Positions 1 through 7,725 of a stretch of 31,963 bases of DNA are shown one piece after another (position 1 is the first letter of the stretch; the number at the start of each line of letters is the position of its first letter). The translations under genes were made by a program, and so were the position numbers. A model generated the notes under the pieces. It was not told the origin of the DNA and ran no database searches. It saw nothing but the letters and a program-made list of their open reading frames with translations. Origin of the DNA: a virus; the IMG/VR virus record IMGVR_UViG_3300020169_000068, positions 1 through 31,963 of that record. One strand, 5' to 3'.

Positions 1-203
1 TGTGTAGCATCGCCCTGACATATGCCAGAGTATGAATTAAAGTGAGGTGGTAATTCATCCATCTCAATTTCAATAACAGCGCCTTTAGAATATTTAGCGG
101 CGTTGTCGTATGAATCAGTCCAGTGTGTGATATTACGAGTTTGAATATCCTGTGCTAATTCGTTAGCTTCTCGTTGGCATGTGCCTCTGTAAAATTTAAA
201 CAT
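1..203 (-). CDS. Partial protein, possibly ADP-ribosyltransferase-like
   Basis: The gene runs off the left edge; only about 67 N-terminal residues are visible. It starts at an ATG at 203-201 preceded by ACGGAG, so the start is well supported. The protein opens MFKFYRGTCQREANELA and continues with HWTDSYDNAAKYSKGAVIEIEMDE (split here as HWTDSYDNAAKYS then KGAVIEIEMDE). A YRG near the N-terminus, then a T/S-rich strand before an 'A-x-x-Y' helix and a 'G-A-V-I-E-I-E' strand, resembles the layout of ART-fold ADP-ribosyltransferases. The catalytic Glu would lie beyond the window, so activity cannot be judged. It follows the small membrane protein gene at 220-315 and is probably in the same new transcription unit. 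It could equally be an unrelated phage protein. Confidence 0.6.
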   Translation of the reverse strand, partial: MFKFYRGTCQREANELAQDIQTRNITHWTDSYDNAAKYSKGAVIEIEMDELPPHFNSYSGICQGDAT

Positions 204-219
204 TTTGTTCTCCGTTAGG

Positions 220-315
220 TTATGGTCTGTCTGACCGGTAAGTTTCATATAGTGTTAATACTAGTACGTATAGTAAGTAAAAGTAGGTTAGTGCAATTAA
301 AGTTGCGATTATCAT
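220..315 (-). CDS. Small single-span membrane protein
   Basis: A 31-residue ORF with a very strong ribosome site (AAAAGGAGAACACA-ATG). The sequence begins MIIATLIALTYFYLLYVLV and ends in a charged tail YETYRSDRP. That is one hydrophobic helix of about 20 residues with a short, basic C-terminus. It is the first gene after the tape-measure terminator and is followed 17 bases later by the partial gene at 1-203. Small one-span proteins of this kind in phages include antiholins, spanin-like and superinfection-exclusion proteins, but nothing in the sequence decides between these. The gene is supported by the RBS and the coherent hydrophobic segment only. Confidence 0.6.
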   Translation of the reverse strand: MIIATLIALTYFYLLYVLVLTLYETYRSDRP

Positions 316-339
316 TGTGTTCTCCTTTTGGGTTTCTTC

Positions 340-345
340 ATTATA
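340..345 (-). promoter_or_regulatory. Putative -10 box TATAAT
   Basis: On the minus strand a perfect TATAAT lies about 25 bases upstream of the ATG of the 31-residue membrane protein and just downstream of the strong terminator at 386-413. I see no good -35 hexamer at 16-18 bases. The position, directly after a terminator and before a well-initiated gene, is the main argument that a new transcript starts here. Confidence 0.35.
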
Positions 346-385
346 GAGGGTCAAAAAACCCCACTTTTTTAGGCGATGTTTTGAT

Positions 386-413
386 AAAAAAGGCCACCCC
401 CGAAGGGATGACC
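386..413 (-). terminator. Rho-independent terminator after tape measure
   Basis: Read on the minus strand: GGUCAUCCC, loop UUCG, GGGGUGGCC, then six U. The stem is 9 bp with two G-U wobbles and a C(UUCG)G tetraloop. It begins 8 bases after the tape measure stop codon and closes the long late operon. Confidence 0.9.
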
Positions 414-420
414 GTTGTAT

Positions 421-3400
421 TTATTTTCTGAAATTACTTTCTTTATTTTGTGCATTAACACCACCAGCAATTTGAGGCATCATCTTAACAATCTCTTTAC
501 GAGTTTGTCGTGATACGTCACCTTGCACGTTTATGTTAAATGACTGTTGTGATGAGTTGTTTTGAGAATTCATGTTTCTAACAGCGTTCTTAGACAATAC
601 CATTTCACCCGGCATTAACATTGCTGGGACAGAGTCTTTTCCTGCTTGTGAGAAAGACGTAGATGGTACAGTACCACCTTGAGCCATTCCAAATCCTGAA
701 AAGAAGCTTATGCCTTTAGTAATCATGCCACCTATGTCGAAGCCACCACCAGCACTGCCACCGATGTTGCCGATACCTTTGAAAAGGTCAGTCATCATAG
801 GCATTAAGTTTTCCATAGCAGTTTCTGTGAAGCTAGATGCAAAAGAGTCAATTACTGAAGAAGTAAAGTTGTCTAACAATCCAGTAAGGACTTCTTTCAA
901 ATCACCACCATGTAGTACTTCTGAAAGACCGTTCTTAAACGCATTAGAGAAGTTCTCAGCATAGCCTTGCGCTACCTTAGTACCTTCTTCGTCAGTGCCT
1001 TTAAGACCTTCAACAACATTCTTCTCACCACCTTCTGTTAATAAATCAACTTGTGATTGATTAAGGTTGTTAAGAAGTTTAAGCTGTTCAATGATGTCAA
1101 ACTGGTCATCTTCTCGACCATCAGCTTGTGCTCTGATTAGTTCTATAGCTAGTCTGTTGCTTTGACCTGTTATACCTAGTCCTGTGAAAGCACGACGACC
1201 CATTGGGCCACCTTGGTTTCTAAACTTAGGCATTACTCCTCGGTTAATAGCATCCATATATCCTGTACCAAACTTCTGTACAGCAGATTGCTTCATTACA
1301 TACTCACCTGTAGACAACATCGCAGGGATATCATCAGAGGTTCCTGTACCGGGGCCACTTACTGGTCCACCTGTAGAGAAGTTCTTCATTCTCTCTTGGT
1401 ATTCCTGTGCTGTTTCTCCCGGTTGTATTACTAGTCTACTACCGTCTGAGCTTGTTTCACCATTACCAAAACCAAAGAAGGTTTTAACAGTATCTAGTTT
1501 CCCAGACAACCATGCCCAAGCATCTTTAAAGCCTTGTAGTATGTTATTGCCTAAAGTAACAGGCATCTGTATAACGTACTTATCAAACAATGCCATAGCA
1601 CTGTCCCATATACCTTTTAACTTAGCTACTACATCTGGATTGTTAAGTGCATCAATTAAGAAACCACCTACACCACCAACCGCCGCACCGATTGCCGCAC
1701 CAAGAGGTCCAGCTATCATAAGTCCAAGTTGTCCACCTAGAGCGGCACCACCTATAGCACCGTCAAGAGTTTCTCCAAAACCATTAAAAGCATCGTCATC
1801 GATTAAAGCGTCAGCGCTTGATTGAACTAGCCCTGCCATCATAGCGGCATTTAAAGATTTACCAGCAATAGCGCCTACTCTGGCACCCAAGCTTTTTGCT
1901 CCTGATTTAACTCTAGCTTTCTTACCGGCGGCAGTCATACCATGAAATAATTGATTACCCAATCTTGTAGCAAGAATACCTCTAGCAGAAAGACCAAAGA
2001 TAAATTTCGCCATCATTACGCCCATAGCAACTAAACCTGCTCTGGCTTTAGCACTTAGTACAAAAGCACCTATAACTAAAGTAATTGAAGTTGCAAGAAC
2101 GTCTGCAAACTTAGAGTTAAAGTCTTCTCCAAACATTCCGTCTATAAAACCAGTACCAATAGAGCTAGCTAGTTTTACTATTCCTGATAGAATATTTTCT
2201 ACTAAACCACCTTCACCGTCTTCAAGATACTTGCCCAATAGCTTACCAAAGCCTCTAGCTGTTGCTTTAACTGATTCTTGGAATTCTGGGTTATCTTGTA
2301 GTGAAACAACAGAAGCTAATAAAGCCGCGCCTATAGCGTTAGCAAATAAGAATTTTCTTATGCTTGTGTTAAAGGCCGCTAGCATAGCACCTGCAAATAA
2401 AGCACCCGCAACGTCACCTTCAAAGTCTAAGTATGCTTTAAAGTCTTCTACTATTGTATCAAAGTTTTCTTTTAAAGAACTAGATACGCCTTTAGCACCT
2501 ATCACAATACTTGTGTTGTTTAACAAAGTAACAAACGAGTTAAAATTGTCTTTAACTTTCTTTATCGCCGCATCAAACTTAACACCCATTGTCGCCGCAG
2601 AAGGGAATAATGATTCATCAGAACCAGAAGCCTCGGTTAACGTTAAGTTAAACGTATCCCATGCTGTACCCATTCTTCTTAATGAAGCAGTCCATAGCTT
2701 TTCTACAGTTAAGTTTACAGTAGGTTTTAATCCTATTTCGTTAACACTAGTAACAAGACCTTGCCATGTGTCATATATCTCGAAAGAAGCATTTGAGAAA
2801 GCGTTAGAAAGTCTACCTAGTATGCCTTTTGATTTGTTTACTTCAATCTTTAAAGTGTTAGCAAAGCCAACCTCTCTTATAGAAGTAACAGTCATAAGCC
2901 ATCTATCATAAATTTCAAAGCTTATATTGTCAAAGGTTTGTACTAAAGCAGAACCCCACAACTTAATTTCGTCAAGAGGTTTGTCTAGGAATCGTCGTAT
3001 ACTACTACCTATAGCAAGTGTTTGTCCCGGCTCCATATGGCTAGGGTCAAATATGCCTGTCCAATAAGAATTACCAACAATAGCGCTCCACAGGTCTTTA
3101 AACACTTTAGTGATATTTTCACCGAAGGTTTTAACAGCAGTTAATGCAGTACCCATGCTTGGGAACATCTGTGTTAGTAGGTCTACTTTTTCAACAACAA
3201 AGTCTACAGAGATTTTAAATCCCTTTTTAACTTTAGCCTTTGCAACTTCAAAGCCGTCAATAATGTTCTTACTTATTTGTTCTGTGTCTAGGTCAGCTGA
3301 GAACAATCCTTTAAGGAATGAACCCACGTCTCTAGCAAATCTTTGAACTGAGAGTTTAGCTAACAATAACTCACCTGATACTAGTGTAGCAAAGGATATA

Positions 3401-4224
3401 ATATTCTCACCAAAGCTTTTAATAGCAATAGTGGCAAACATTATACCGTCTTTAATACCCTCAGACGTGCCTATAGCTTTGTCTAGGTTAGCAATGGCTC
3501 TTGTCCATTCATTACCAAACACAGTAGCCAGACCACCTACAGTAGCGTTAAGAGTGTTAAACTCTTCATCTATTTCATCAGCACCGTTTAAGATAGCCGC
3601 ATAAACAGCTTCAGCAGTAATCTTCCCTGCCATAGCTTCTTCACGTAGCTTACCAAAAGGTATGCCCATACCATCAGCAATAGACTTAGCCAATCTTGGC
3701 ATTTGTTCTAATACTGAGTTTAATTCTTGTCCACGTAACTGACCAGAGGCTAAGCCCTGTCCTAACTGTACGATAGCCGCTTTAGCTGATTGCGCTCCGG
3801 CACCAGATATAACAGCCGCTTTCTGTACTGCTTCAGTTACTTTTAATAATTCACCAACAGGCTTGTTAGAGTCCTGTAGTGCTAAACCAAATCGGTTAAA
3901 TGTCTCAGCGGCGGCATCTACACTACCACGAGACCTAGACGCTATCTTGAACAATTCGTCCATAACGCCTTTTGTTTTCTGAACATCTCTAGTAACAAGA
4001 TTAACTCTGTTACCAAACTCTGTCATTGAGTCTGCACTCTTAGTAATACTCTTAGTTAAAGCACCACCAGTAAAAGCCGCAGTAATACCTAATGCTAGGT
4101 TTCTGAATGCCTTTGCGGTATTGGTAGCGCGTTTGTCTAGATTAACAACCGCTTTTTCTACTTTACCTATTTCTCTCTGGGCTTGAGCCGCATCTGCTCT
4201 TACCCGAATCTTTACACCACTCAT
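421..4224 (-). CDS. Tail tape measure protein
   Basis: This protein sets tail length and is ejected during infection. I place the start at 4224 (MSGVKIRVRA), preceded by AAGGAGACACACAAT. The frame is open up to 4293, but that extension is made of the terminator hairpin at 4243-4291. The product is 1,267 residues. The N-terminal 200 residues match the tape-measure N-terminal family (GQLRGQELNSVLEQMPRLAK, IADGMGI, GKITAEAVYAAIL). The middle contains a repeated 'SFEIYD-x-W' segment and hydrophobic Gly/Ala-rich stretches (IGGAALGGQLGLMIAGPLGA). Near the C-terminus there are two copies of a 'GG-x-V-x(n)-DS/DI-PAML-x-x-GE' module, common in these proteins. By the usual scaling of about 0.15 nm per residue the tail would be near 190 nm. 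Confidence 0.95.
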   Translation of the reverse strand: MSGVKIRVRADAAQAQREIGKVEKAVVNLDKRATNTAKAFRNLALGITAAFTGGALTKSITKSADSMTEFGNRVNLVTRDVQKTKGVMDELFKIASRSRGSVDAAAETFNRFGLALQDSNKPVGELLKVTEAVQKAAVISGAGAQSAKAAIVQLGQGLASGQLRGQELNSVLEQMPRLAKSIADGMGIPFGKLREEAMAGKITAEAVYAAILNGADEIDEEFNTLNATVGGLATVFGNEWTRAIANLDKAIGTSEGIKDGIMFATIAIKSFGENIISFATLVSGELLLAKLSVQRFARDVGSFLKGLFSADLDTEQISKNIIDGFEVAKAKVKKGFKISVDFVVEKVDLLTQMFPSMGTALTAVKTFGENITKVFKDLWSAIVGNSYWTGIFDPSHMEPGQTLAIGSSIRRFLDKPLDEIKLWGSALVQTFDNISFEIYDRWLMTVTSIREVGFANTLKIEVNKSKGILGRLSNAFSNASFEIYDTWQGLVTSVNEIGLKPTVNLTVEKLWTASLRRMGTAWDTFNLTLTEASGSDESLFPSAATMGVKFDAAIKKVKDNFNSFVTLLNNTSIVIGAKGVSSSLKENFDTIVEDFKAYLDFEGDVAGALFAGAMLAAFNTSIRKFLFANAIGAALLASVVSLQDNPEFQESVKATARGFGKLLGKYLEDGEGGLVENILSGIVKLASSIGTGFIDGMFGEDFNSKFADVLATSITLVIGAFVLSAKARAGLVAMGVMMAKFIFGLSARGILATRLGNQLFHGMTAAGKKARVKSGAKSLGARVGAIAGKSLNAAMMAGLVQSSADALIDDDAFNGFGETLDGAIGGAALGGQLGLMIAGPLGAAIGAAVGGVGGFLIDALNNPDVVAKLKGIWDSAMALFDKYVIQMPVTLGNNILQGFKDAWAWLSGKLDTVKTFFGFGNGETSSDGSRLVIQPGETAQEYQERMKNFSTGGPVSGPGTGTSDDIPAMLSTGEYVMKQSAVQKFGTGYMDAINRGVMPKFRNQGGPMGRRAFTGLGITGQSNRLAIELIRAQADGREDDQFDIIEQLKLLNNLNQSQVDLLTEGGEKNVVEGLKGTDEEGTKVAQGYAENFSNAFKNGLSEVLHGGDLKEVLTGLLDNFTSSVIDSFASSFTETAMENLMPMMTDLFKGIGNIGGSAGGGFDIGGMITKGISFFSGFGMAQGGTVPSTSFSQAGKDSVPAMLMPGEMVLSKNAVRNMNSQNNSSQQSFNINVQGDVSRQTRKEIVKMMPQIAGGVNAQNKESNFRK

Positions 4225-4242
4225 ATTGTGTGTCTCCTTAAT

Positions 4243-4291
4243 AAAAAAGCCCCCGATAAGTTTCTCGCATTTCGGAGAAGCCATCGAGGGC
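4243..4291 (-). terminator. Terminator-like hairpin upstream of tape measure
   Basis: On the minus strand GCCCUCGAU pairs with AUCGGGGGC (9 bp, one G-U) around an inner UUCUC/GAGAA stem, followed by UUUUUUAUU. This is a good intrinsic terminator. It sits between the stop of the upstream gene (4304) and the tape measure start (4224), so it probably lowers tape-measure expression relative to the tail tube genes. Confidence 0.8.
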
Positions 4292-4303
4292 ATAATATAT
4301 TAA

Positions 4304-4645
4304 TCAGCTTGGGGTAATAACGCCGATTTTAACTAGTGTTTGTTCTATGAAGTATTTAGGAGCTTGTTTACTCCATCCGGCATTTAGTCTGCCTATGTAT
4401 TCTACTTCGTTTATGATATTGCCACCACTAAAGCCGCCATATCTGTTTTTCTCTATTTCATCAAACCAACCCATACGAGCATTACCCTCATCAACGGGGG
4501 TTACTATCTTAAGCTGGTCTGTTCCATAGTGTATTAAGTCTTCTATTTCTTTATTGGCAACTTCTTTGAGTTCACGGTCTAACCGTTCCATCTCTTGCCT
4601 AAAATCCACAATCTCCAAAGAGACTAAACTATTATTTTTTGCCAT
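4304..4645 (-). CDS. Tail/neck protein, HK97 gp10-like
   Basis: The product is 113 residues. It begins with a charged helical segment (FRQEMERLDRELKEVANKEI) and ends with a pattern typical of HK97 gp10-like tail completion proteins: 'TPVDEGNARMGW' followed by 'EYIGRLNAGWSKQAPKYFIE'. The 'TP-x-D-x-G' and 'LN-x-G-x-S-x-QAP' signatures are the basis for the call. These proteins usually sit close to the tail terminator gene, but here the gene lies between the chaperone genes and the tape measure, so its exact role is uncertain. It overlaps the preceding gene by 14 bases, suggesting translational coupling, and is followed by a terminator. Confidence 0.7.
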   Translation of the reverse strand: MAKNNSLVSLEIVDFRQEMERLDRELKEVANKEIEDLIHYGTDQLKIVTPVDEGNARMGWFDEIEKNRYGGFSGGNIINEVEYIGRLNAGWSKQAPKYFIEQTLVKIGVITPS

Positions 4646-4931
4646 CGTTCATCCAAGGTGGGGTCCAACCAGAGTCGTCTTTATCTTTAGACTTCATCAT
4701 CATTTCTAGGAACTTGCCTTTTGGCAATGCTCTAACTTCAGCTGGAGTATTATCTTTCATTTGCTTAAGTGTAGCAAACACGTCTTCAGGTTTACCTTTG
4801 AAACCTTGTGCCTGTAAGTTTAAGAAAGAACGTTGGTCTTCCTTGTAGCCTATAGGTCTTCTTTTAAAATACTCTACCCACTGAAGAAGTTCGGTATAAG
4901 GCATTTCCTCCCGTAACTTATATACAGGCAT
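4632..4931 (-). CDS. Tail assembly chaperone, T-part of GT
   Basis: Read from the internal ATG this is 99 residues, including PYTELLQWVEYFKRRPIGYK, EDQRSF and a C-terminal PPWMNDGKK. That resembles the 'E-L-x-x-W-x-x-Y/F-x-x-x-R-P' segment of tail chaperone T domains. The coding frame continues upstream without a stop through LTRSEETIFEIAYELK to the end of the preceding gene, where it is joined by a -1 slippery site (4979-4985). The internal ATG has no clear ribosome site. The real product is therefore probably the C-terminal part of a GT-like fusion of about 216 residues that coats the tape measure during tail assembly. Confidence 0.8.
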   Translation of the reverse strand: MPVYKLREEMPYTELLQWVEYFKRRPIGYKEDQRSFLNLQAQGFKGKPEDVFATLKQMKDNTPAEVRALPKGKFLEMMMKSKDKDDSGWTPPWMNDGKK

Positions 4932-4975
4932 CTTTAACTCATACGCAATTTCAAATATAGTTTCTTCAGAACGAG

Positions 4976-5281
4976 TTAGTTTCCCGCTTCTTCATCACCC
5001 GATAAACCAGATAATGCCATTACTCTTGTAGATAATTTGTTTAGTTCTTCGATAGGGAATGTATCAAAGTCTTCGTCTGATAATTCATCAGCACCTAATA
5101 CTGCTACTTTAATTATTTCACGAAGGAGTCCGATTTGCTTTGCGGCATCTTCACTGTTGCCTACTTTAGCTATTACTTTCTGTAGTGATAAAATCTCACC
5201 AACAGTTAGTTTCTTTACTTCTACTTCATCGCCCATGAATGGGACTTTTTCTGTTATTGCTTTTCCAACGAGATGTTTCAT
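4976..5281 (-). CDS. Tail assembly chaperone, G-like
   Basis: The product is 101 residues, starting MKHLVGKAITEKVPFMGDEV and continuing with 'VKKLTVGEILSLQKVIAKV'. The 'K-x-L-T-V-G-E' motif and the acidic C-terminus (FDTFPIEELNKLS, GDEEAGN) fit tail assembly chaperones of the lambda gpG type. The last codons are GCG GGA AAC TAA, so the frame ends in the slippery heptamer GGGAAAC directly before the stop. The gene lies between the tail tube and tape measure genes, exactly where G/GT pairs occur. It has AGGA upstream of its ATG. Confidence 0.85.
   Translation of the reverse strand: MKHLVGKAITEKVPFMGDEVEVKKLTVGEILSLQKVIAKVGNSEDAAKQIGLLREIIKVAVLGADELSDEDFDTFPIEELNKLSTRVMALSGLSGDEEAGN
4979..4985 (-). 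promoter_or_regulatory. -1 ribosomal frameshift site GGGAAAC
   Basis: The heptamer G-GGA-AAC is in the X-XXY-YYZ phase relative to the G-like frame and is followed at once by UAA. A -1 slip gives GGG-AAA-CUA-ACU and enters the frame of the T-like ORF, adding 16 residues (LTRSEETIFEIAYELK) before its ATG. Lambda uses GGGAAAG at the equivalent place. I did not identify a downstream stimulatory structure. Confidence 0.85.
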
Positions 5282-5294
5282 TGTTTTGTTCCTA

Positions 5295-5531
5295 TTAATT
5301 TAATTTATCTTTTTCTGAAAATAGTTCTGGGTTGTTTGCTTGAAAGTCGTCTAACATTTTTCGTACTGTATGTAGAACACTTAATGTCTCCATAATCTCA
5401 CGACCTGTTGTTGACTCATTATCAAAGTCTTTAAATCTCTCAAACGATTTGCGAATACTTATATCTACACTTCTGCGCATGTGGCGAAAAGTTGTCCTCA
5501 TGACAAAAGCTTTACTAAATGGTTTATCCAT
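5295..5531 (-). CDS. Small hypothetical tail-region protein
   Basis: The product is 78 residues and basic in the N-terminal half (AFVMRTTFRHMRRSVDISIR), followed by a helical segment ending in SEKDKLN. I do not recognise the family. It lies between the tail tube gene and the G-like chaperone and is preceded by a UUCG hairpin (5554-5573) and a modest purine-rich ribosome site. By position it may be a small tail assembly factor. It contains no membrane segment or cysteine pattern. Confidence 0.65.
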   Translation of the reverse strand: MDKPFSKAFVMRTTFRHMRRSVDISIRKSFERFKDFDNESTTGREIMETLSVLHTVRKMLDDFQANNPELFSEKDKLN

Positions 5532-5553
5532 TGTTAACTCTCTTGTTTAGTGA

Positions 5554-5573
5554 GGCTCCTCCGAAGAGGAACC
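5554..5573 (-). other. UUCG-tetraloop intergenic hairpin
   Basis: Minus-strand RNA: GGUUCCUC, UUCG, GAGGAGCC. The stem is 8 bp with one G-U, directly after the tail tube stop codon. No U-run follows, so it is more likely an mRNA 3'-end stabiliser or processing point than an efficient terminator. Confidence 0.7.
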
Positions 5574-5584
5574 CCGTTATTCTA

Positions 5585-6121
5585 TTAAGCCGCTAGTGTA
5601 GCTGGACCAAAGAAATCTGATTGTGCTGACAAAGTAACAGTTGCAGTTGTTGCGTCTGTTAATGCAGGGTTAACCAAGATAGCTTCGATTTTACCTAAGA
5701 AGTAAAACTCTGTGTTGTTTACTGCTAAAGTAGCTGATGCGCCTTCGTCTTCAGTAACAGCTTGAGAAGCCATCATGAAACGGAATACACAGTCAGTTCC
5801 AACTAAGTTGTGGATTTCTGTCATGTCGTCAGCAACGTAGTTAACAGTTACTTCTAATGTAGGAGCATCTGCTTGACCTTGAACCTGTGAAGATGTCTTC
5901 TGACCGTAAACAGGAACGTTCACGATGTTTGCAGGTGTGCCGATTGATGGGAATTCACGCACTGAAGGCATACGGACGTGGTCTGCGTCTGCAGTTCCGT
6001 CAACTGTGCCTACGAATAGCGCCGCACATTCTGCTACTGTATCAGTAGAAGCAGGTATTGTGCCTTTGAAGATGTCGAGGTATGTGAAGATACCCGCACC
6101 CAATGATGATATGTGTGCCAT
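5585..6121 (-). CDS. Major tail tube protein
   Basis: The product is 178 residues, with good RBS (ACGGAGAATAACAA-ATG). It is beta-rich, with alternating polar and hydrophobic residues such as 'NVPVYGQKTSSQVQGQADA' and 'PTLEVTVNYV', and ends ATVTLSAQSDFFGPATLAA. The 'Q-x-Q-A-D-A-P-x-L-E-V-x-V-N-Y' pattern, size and position between the tail terminator and chaperone genes support the major tail protein that polymerises into the tube. It is followed by a strong UUCG hairpin, which would protect an abundant message. The exact family is inferred from context and pattern, not from a search. Confidence 0.85.
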   Translation of the reverse strand: MAHISSLGAGIFTYLDIFKGTIPASTDTVAECAALFVGTVDGTADADHVRMPSVREFPSIGTPANIVNVPVYGQKTSSQVQGQADAPTLEVTVNYVADDMTEIHNLVGTDCVFRFMMASQAVTEDEGASATLAVNNTEFYFLGKIEAILVNPALTDATTATVTLSAQSDFFGPATLAA

Positions 6122-6124
6122 TTG

Positions 6125-6529
6125 TTATTCTCCGTAATGTGTAAATGGAATTATGTAAGATGCACTCGAAAGTGCTTTGTTCGAAGGGTCTACCCCCTCC
6201 ACTGTTAAATATGATGTTCCAAGCTTTGTACCGTTAGGTAGTGTTTTGTTGTCAAGAACGATGTCAAGTAAGTCGGCCATAGCCATAAATCTTCCCTGAC
6301 CTTCACCGCTCTTTGCAAACAATTTTACTGCTACAAGACCTGTAGACTGCTTACTTACCCCATATGCATAGTTTTCGCTACTCGAAGGTAACACAGAAAC
6401 CATTGCATATTCTCCATTAGTTCCACCCTTACACCCTTGATAGTCAACAGGGTAAGTTGGAATACTATTAGAAGTCCAAGTAGTTGAGGCGAAAACGCCT
6501 TCTACATCTCTAAGTATTAAGTTATACAT
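6125..6529 (-). CDS. Tail terminator protein
   Basis: I choose the ATG at 6529 (MYNLILRDVEG), which overlaps the previous stop as TAATG and follows GGAAGG. A TTG two codons upstream is also open but lies within the previous gene's end. The product is 134 residues. The strand VSVLPSSSENYAYG, then 'STGLVAVKLFAKSGEGQGRF', then 'MADLLDIVLDN' match the layout of lambda U-like tail terminators, where a conserved helix 'A-D-x-L' follows the 'G-x-G' turn. Its position between neck genes and tail tube agrees. It would cap the tail tube and join it to the head. Confidence 0.75.
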   Translation of the reverse strand: MYNLILRDVEGVFASTTWTSNSIPTYPVDYQGCKGGTNGEYAMVSVLPSSSENYAYGVSKQSTGLVAVKLFAKSGEGQGRFMAMADLLDIVLDNKTLPNGTKLGTSYLTVEGVDPSNKALSSASYIIPFTHYGE

Positions 6530-6867
6530 TAGCAACCTTCCTTTCCTAATGATAAGGTTATTACAAACCCGTCATCAGTAAACTCAGATATGTTGTATAC
6601 GTCAGTACCTATGGTTAAGGTATCGTATCCGCCTATTGCTGTTCCAGACTTCATCATTGCTTTCGCAGTTGTTGAGTCGCCTGTTGGCTTAGTTTTGGAT
6701 TCGAGTACTACCTTAACTATTTTAGAAGATGCAGTTGTTGTGATACTGCCAGAAGCAAAATCATAACCACTTGAAGTATTGCTGGATAAAGTTGCAGAAA
6801 CCGCTAAGTCTCCTATAGCAAGAAAAGCCTTATCTACTGCGGCCTTTACTCTAGCCTTCATTGACAT
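6529..6867 (-). CDS. Head-tail connector (stopper-like)
   Basis: The product is 112 residues, starting MSMKARVKAAVDKAFLAIGD, and overlaps both neighbours by a TAATG junction. The body is beta-rich (KIVKVVLESKTKP, GYDTLTIGTDVYNISEF) and ends in GKEGC. A helix followed by a small beta-barrel between the adaptor and tail terminator genes is the usual place for a head completion 'stopper' protein. I cannot assign a specific family from the sequence, so the function rests on position, size and coupling. Confidence 0.6.
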   Translation of the reverse strand: MSMKARVKAAVDKAFLAIGDLAVSATLSSNTSSGYDFASGSITTTASSKIVKVVLESKTKPTGDSTTAKAMMKSGTAIGGYDTLTIGTDVYNISEFTDDGFVITLSLGKEGC

Positions 6868-7373
6868 TAGTTAGCCCTCCACCAACCTGCTCCCTGACCT
6901 ACAGAACCTTTAACTAGTAAGGGTCTTATAGATTTAGTTGCTTGTGTTGACTTAATTGGAGTTCTAGTAACGTCATTGTTGCTATCTGATATAGAGATTG
7001 AACCAACAGAAATACTTTCAAAAGTTTGAGTAGTACCCATTAATAAATCTTCGTTGTTTATCAGATGTAAAGCCTGTTCGTAGACAGCTACTTTAACACG
7101 ACTTGGGACCTCGTCTTCGGCTATAGTTATAGTCATCCCTAATCGAGAATCATTGTATATAGCGTTCTTACGAGGCCAAGCCAAAGCTTGTGAGGAACTA
7201 ACAGCAGAACCAATCCAAGAATTATCATCAACTAGTAAACTAGCTGTAACAATTGCTTGTTCCTTGATTTCGTCATCAGCGTCAAACCAGTTGGCACTGT
7301 CAATACGAGTTTCAAAGTAGTCATCAGCGTCTGCTGTTTCTACGTAACTGTTTGTATTAAGAACCAGAGCCAT
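6867..7373 (-). CDS. Head-tail adaptor, DnaT-like family
   Basis: The product is 168 residues, with strong AAAGGAGG upstream. Recognisable pieces in order are NSYVETADADDYFETR (about residues 8-23), 'EQAIVTASLLVDD', 'SQALAWPRKNAIYND', and 'VPSRVKVAVYEQAL'. The 'Y-x-x-x-x-x-A-D-x-Y-F' start and the 'Q-x-L-x-W-P-R' motif are typical of phage proteins often labelled DnaT-like, which act as head completion adaptors that bind the portal ring. It follows the capsid genes, as expected. Confidence 0.8.
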   Translation of the reverse strand: MALVLNTNSYVETADADDYFETRIDSANWFDADDEIKEQAIVTASLLVDDNSWIGSAVSSSQALAWPRKNAIYNDSRLGMTITIAEDEVPSRVKVAVYEQALHLINNEDLLMGTTQTFESISVGSISISDSNNDVTRTPIKSTQATKSIRPLLVKGSVGQGAGWWRAN

Positions 7374-7389
7374 TAGTTCCTCCTTTTAT

Positions 7390-7725
7390 TTATGCGTGGA
7401 ATATTGGTAGGATACCTAAGTTCAAGCTATCCATTTTACGTGTGTAAGAACCAGCCGCGCCAAGAGTTGCGTTAGTTGCGAATGCATTTGATGCACCAGC
7501 CCAGTCGTAACCCATTGGGTGGTTGATGTAGCCCCAGCGATACCAAACGTTAGTTGAACCACCACCTAAGTAAGAAGCCGCCGCACGGTCTACTTCTACT
7601 GGAGTTGGCATGTTGATTGCTGTTGCCGCAACTGAACCCGGCTTGATGATGTATGAACACTTAGTTGAAGAAGCATTTAAGTCTCCTACTGTAGCGCCTG
7701 AAATCATTTGGTTTGCACGCGTCAT
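7390..7725 (-). CDS. Major capsid protein, C-terminal part (split)
   Basis: This open frame of 111 codons starts with MTRANQMISGATVGDL and ends LGILPIFHA. The first 11 residues repeat the last residues of the gene immediately upstream (MTRANQMISGAV). Together the two frames read as one capsid protein of about 372 residues, interrupted by a 41-bp tandem duplication that shifts the frame. The segment VWYRWGYINHPMGYDWAGAS looks like the C-terminal part of an HK97-fold capsid subunit and would not be expected to fold alone. The ATG overlaps the upstream stop (TAGTAATG) but lacks a convincing ribosome site. Confidence 0.7.
   Translation of the reverse strand: MTRANQMISGATVGDLNASSTKCSYIIKPGSVAATAINMPTPVEVDRAAASYLGGGSTNVWYRWGYINHPMGYDWAGASNAFATNATLGAAGSYTRKMDSLNLGILPIFHA

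Noticed and set aside
1184-2911. Long plus-strand open frames opposite the tape measure (1184-1825, 2231-2911)
   Set aside because: They are antisense to a convincing gene, have low-complexity Pro/Ser-rich products, lack ribosome sites and match no known pattern.
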